Shown here: in pieces, positions 5,150 to 6,785 of the stretch | Numbering within the stretch: the stretch's first letter is position 1 | Layout: each line of letters begins with the position of its first letter | Assembly (NCBI GenBank): GCA_964397255.1 | Contig: CAYNHQ010000016.1 | Coordinates: 1 to 6,785 of the forward strand | Source of the DNA: CAYNHQ01 sp964397255 | GTDB taxonomy: Bacteria > Bdellovibrionota_G > JALEGL01 > DATDPG01 | DNA length: 6,785 bases | Reading direction: 5' to 3' | Position numbers and translations under genes: made by a program | Notes under the pieces: generated by a model | What the model was told of the DNA's origin: nothing | What the model saw: only the letters and a program-made list of their open reading frames with translations | Database searches by the model: none

Positions 5150-6785
5150 GCTTCGCTATTTTCTGTACGCCCGCAAGTCCACAGACAGCGAAGAGAAACA
5201 GGTGCTTTCGATAGAGGCTCAGCTCTTCGAGCTTCGCCTCTACGCCGAACGAGAGCGGCTCCAAATTGCAGAAGAATTTATCGAGGCGCGAACGGCTAAG
5301 GTCCCGGGCCGGCCGGTCTTCGATAACTTAATCGCTCGCCTCGAAAGAGGTGAGGCAGACGGAATCGTCGCATGGCATCCCGATCGGCTCGCTCGAAATT
5401 CGGTGGACGGTGGCAAAATTGTTTATCTCCTCGATACCGGCCGACTCCGGTCCCTTAAATTCCCGACGTTCTGGTTCGAGTCTTCGCCCCAAGGGAAGTT
5501 CATGTTGGGCATTTCGTTCGCGCAATCCAAACATTTCAGCGACAACCTTTCCGAAAACATTAAACGGGGGATGCGCCACAAATGTAGGCGGGGAGATTGG
5601 CCAAATATTCCGGCACTGGGCTACGTCAAAGAAGAGAAAAACGGAAAGGTTGTCGCTGATCCAGAAAAGGCCATTCTCGTTCGTCGAATGTTCGAAGAGT
5701 TCGCCGCAGGCAAACATAGCCTTGCATCGCTCAAGCGAGCGGTAGGGGGGTGGGGGCTTAAGAGTCGTCGTGGCCGGCCCGTAGGTTCGTCCATGGTTCG
5801 CAGTATCTTGGACGACACATTTTATTTCGGTCTCATGCATTGGGCCGGCGAAACTTTCGAGGGAAACCACGAGCCCCTCATTTCCAAAGAGCTTTTTGAC
5901 CGCGTGCAAAAACGCCTGCGGCGAACCAACAAACCGAAACAAATTCGAAAGCACCTTTTTCCGTTCCTTGGCCTGGCCGTTTGTGGCAACTGCGGTTGTT
6001 CGATTACGGCAGAGCGACAGAAGGGACACAATTATTATCGCTGCAGCAAGAAGCGAGGCGTTTGCAAAGAACCTTACCTTCGCGAGGAGTCTCTTTCCGA
6101 ACAAATGGCTGCAGCTCTTCAGAAGGTCGCTCTGCCTACTGAAACCAGACACAAAATTTTAAACAAATGGGCCAAGGAACGAGACGATGCTCGCCACCAA
6201 ATGGCTGACCTACAAAAGAGTCTCGCCTCCTCGCTTGCCGACGTTGCCGGCAAGCTCGATCGGCTACTCGACGCCCACTTAAACAACGCCATCGACAGGT
6301 CCGAGTATCTCGCCAAAAAGGAGTCTTTGCTGAATCGGAAGCTCGAAATTGAAGGAAAACTGGCGTCCCTGAACCGGTCAGCCATTTCGTGGCTCGAACC
6401 AGCTAAGGAGTTTCTCGAATCGGCCCACCAGGCGGGTCAGCGCGCGACCCACGAAAATCCAAATGCACTTTTCGAAATTTTCAAAAAAGTTGGCTCGAAC
6501 CCGTCCATCTCGAATCGAAAATTGAGTTTTTCTTACAACTTACCGTGGTCCATCGTGGCTCGAAAATCGCAAAGTATGAATTGGTGGAGCCGAACGGGAT
6601 CGAACCGTCGACCTCATCGTTGCGAACGATGCGCTCTCCCAGCTGAGCTACGGCCCCTGATGAATTTATTGCTCGCTATGTATCAGAACCTTTTTATGGA
6701 GTCGATTGCGGGAGAGCGCATGATGCGATCACTAGATATCCACGGGCTTACGCCCGTGGGCCTCTTCAAATTGCAAGCTTCGCTT
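5145..6785 (+). CDS. Large serine recombinase, no stop codon within the window
   Basis: This is a site-specific recombinase of the large serine family. Residues ~4-145 form the resolvase catalytic domain, with YARKSTDSEEKQ (catalytic Ser12 and Arg10) and the conserved DRLAR (80-84). A recombinase domain covers ~165-270, starting IPALGYVKEEKNG and including VRSILDDTFYFGLM. The zinc ribbon uses C280/C283 and C300/C307, and a coiled-coil covers ~330-420. The natural C-terminal region (VGSNPSISNRKLSFSY...) runs to Trp481. After that the frame crosses the antisense of the tRNA-Ala and stays open to the edge, at least 547 codons. The miniature copy on the other strand suggests a native ending at ~498 residues. 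The stop codon was therefore probably lost when the 3' end joined the tRNA. No clear Shine-Dalgarno site precedes ATG 5145. Its job would be integration, excision or inversion of this element. Confidence 0.9.
   Translation, partial: MSLRYFLYARKSTDSEEKQVLSIEAQLFELRLYAERERLQIAEEFIEARTAKVPGRPVFDNLIARLERGEADGIVAWHPDRLARNSVDGGKIVYLLDTGRLRSLKFPTFWFESSPQGKFMLGISFAQSKHFSDNLSENIKRGMRHKCRRGDWPNIPALGYVKEEKNGKVVADPEKAILVRRMFEEFAAGKHSLASLKRAVGGWGLKSRRGRPVGSSMVRSILDDTFYFGLMHWAGETFEGNHEPLISKELFDRVQKRLRRTNKPKQIRKHLFPFLGLAVCGNCGCSITAERQKGHNYYRCSKKRGVCKEPYLREESLSEQMAAALQKVALPTETRHKILNKWAKERDDARHQMADLQKSLASSLADVAGKLDRLLDAHLNNAIDRSEYLAKKESLLNRKLEIEGKLASLNRSAISWLEPAKEFLESAHQAGQRATHENPNALFEIFKKVGSNPSISNRKLSFSYNLPWSIVARKSQSMNWWSRTGSNRRPHRCERCALPAELRPLMNLLLAMYQNLFMESIAGERMMRSLDIHGLTPVGLFKLQASL
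6411..6587 (+). repeat. 177-bp inverted repeat, right arm, ending in the tRNA CCA tail
   Basis: This arm encodes recombinase residues 423-481 and is the inverted partner of 4918-5094. Identity is unbroken from 6473 to 6587. It stops after TGGTGG (6582-6587), which is the complement of the CCACCA tail of the tRNA-Ala. One base further the two copies diverge completely, into tRNA body here and into the native recombinase ending in the other copy. This sharp boundary is what a site-specific crossover or attachment core would leave. Confidence 0.92.
6582..6657 (-). tRNA. tRNA-Ala(CGC) with encoded CCA
   Basis: The - strand folds as a complete 76-base cloverleaf. The acceptor GGGGCCG pairs with CGGCTCC and includes a G3-U70 wobble, the main identity element of tRNA-Ala. 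The D stem is GCTC/GAGC. The anticodon stem CATCG/CGATG encloses TTCGCAA, giving anticodon CGC, which reads GCG. The T stem GACGG/CCGTT encloses TTCGATC. The discriminator is A, followed by an encoded CCA. The gene looks intact. Its 3' end faces the recombinase gene, which overlaps it antisense, and its last six bases belong to the 177-bp repeat. This is the position where integrating elements commonly attach. Confidence 0.96.
6677..6705 (-). promoter_or_regulatory. Candidate tRNA-Ala promoter
   Basis: On the - strand, TCGACT (6705-6700) and TACATA (6682-6677) are 17 bases apart and are followed by GCGAGC, a GC-rich stretch like the discriminators of growth-controlled tRNA promoters. The predicted start lies about a dozen bases before the mature tRNA 5' end at 6657. 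The -10 match is poor (three of six), so position and spacing are the main support. Confidence 0.35.
6740..6759. repeat. Perfect short palindromic hairpin
   Basis: CCACGGGC-TTAC-GCCCGTGG is an eight-pair stem with a four-base loop. No T-run follows on either strand, so it is not a typical intrinsic terminator. Its form suits a dispersed palindromic element of the REP type, but only this copy is in the window. It lies upstream of the tRNA-Ala, in DNA I take to be chromosomal. Confidence 0.5.

Noticed and set aside
5328..6152. 274-codon - strand frame
   Set aside because: It lies wholly antisense to the catalytic and recombinase domains of the serine recombinase, whose motifs are unmistakable. 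The antisense product has no recognisable features.
1..6785. CRISPR array, rRNA, insertion-sequence transposase or reverse transcriptase
   Set aside because: I looked for regularly spaced short repeats, rRNA motifs, DDE or HUH transposase motifs and YxDD. None is present. The only mobile-element enzyme is the serine recombinase.

Overview
The window is bacterial DNA. It has bacterial Shine-Dalgarno sites, tightly overlapped genes and a tRNA-Ala gene with an encoded CCA end. The species cannot be read from it. Base composition is mixed. The first gene and the membrane-protein gene are visibly AT-richer, the recombinase is balanced, and a block around 4609-4861 is GC-rich. That mosaic, a large serine recombinase and an adjacent tRNA point to an accessory or mobile region.

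Left part (211-4572): a cargo cassette, all on the + strand. First comes an orphan gene of about 328 codons (211-1197). An AT-rich gap follows, then a 722-codon gene (1275-3443) that joins an XRE-type helix-turn-helix, a DUF7380-like middle and a C-terminal DUF4209 domain. The DUF4209 domain carries an R-x4-H motif typical of HEPN ribonucleases. A 24-codon ORF (3440-3514) links this gene to the next through ATGA and TAATG overlaps. The last gene (3514-4572) encodes a protein with one N-terminal membrane helix; its Shine-Dalgarno site lies inside a small hairpin that ends just before the start codon. A DNA-binding putative RNase, a coupling ORF and a membrane-anchored partner made as one unit resemble a defence or toxin-type module. 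That function is inferred, not shown.

Middle (4573-5144): a strong inverted repeat (4609-4659), then a GC-rich block with several hairpins, including one with a GNRA loop. Next, on the - strand, is an 89-codon miniature of a serine recombinase (4864-5133) that keeps the N-terminal R-K-S-T-D motif and the last ~75 residues but lacks about 400 residues between them.

Right part (5145-6785): a full large serine recombinase on the + strand, diverging from the miniature with only 11 bases between start codons. Its last 177 bp before the tRNA (6411-6587) repeat, inverted and about 96 percent identical, in the miniature (4918-5094). The repeat ends exactly on the CCACCA tail of the - strand tRNA-Ala(CGC) gene (6582-6657). 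The recombinase has lost its own stop codon here and reads through the antisense of the tRNA to the window edge. The miniature preserves what looks like the native ending and stop. The inverted copies make 5095-6410 a candidate invertible segment that would exchange the recombinase C-termini, and they suggest that the attachment site lies inside the recombinase coding sequence.
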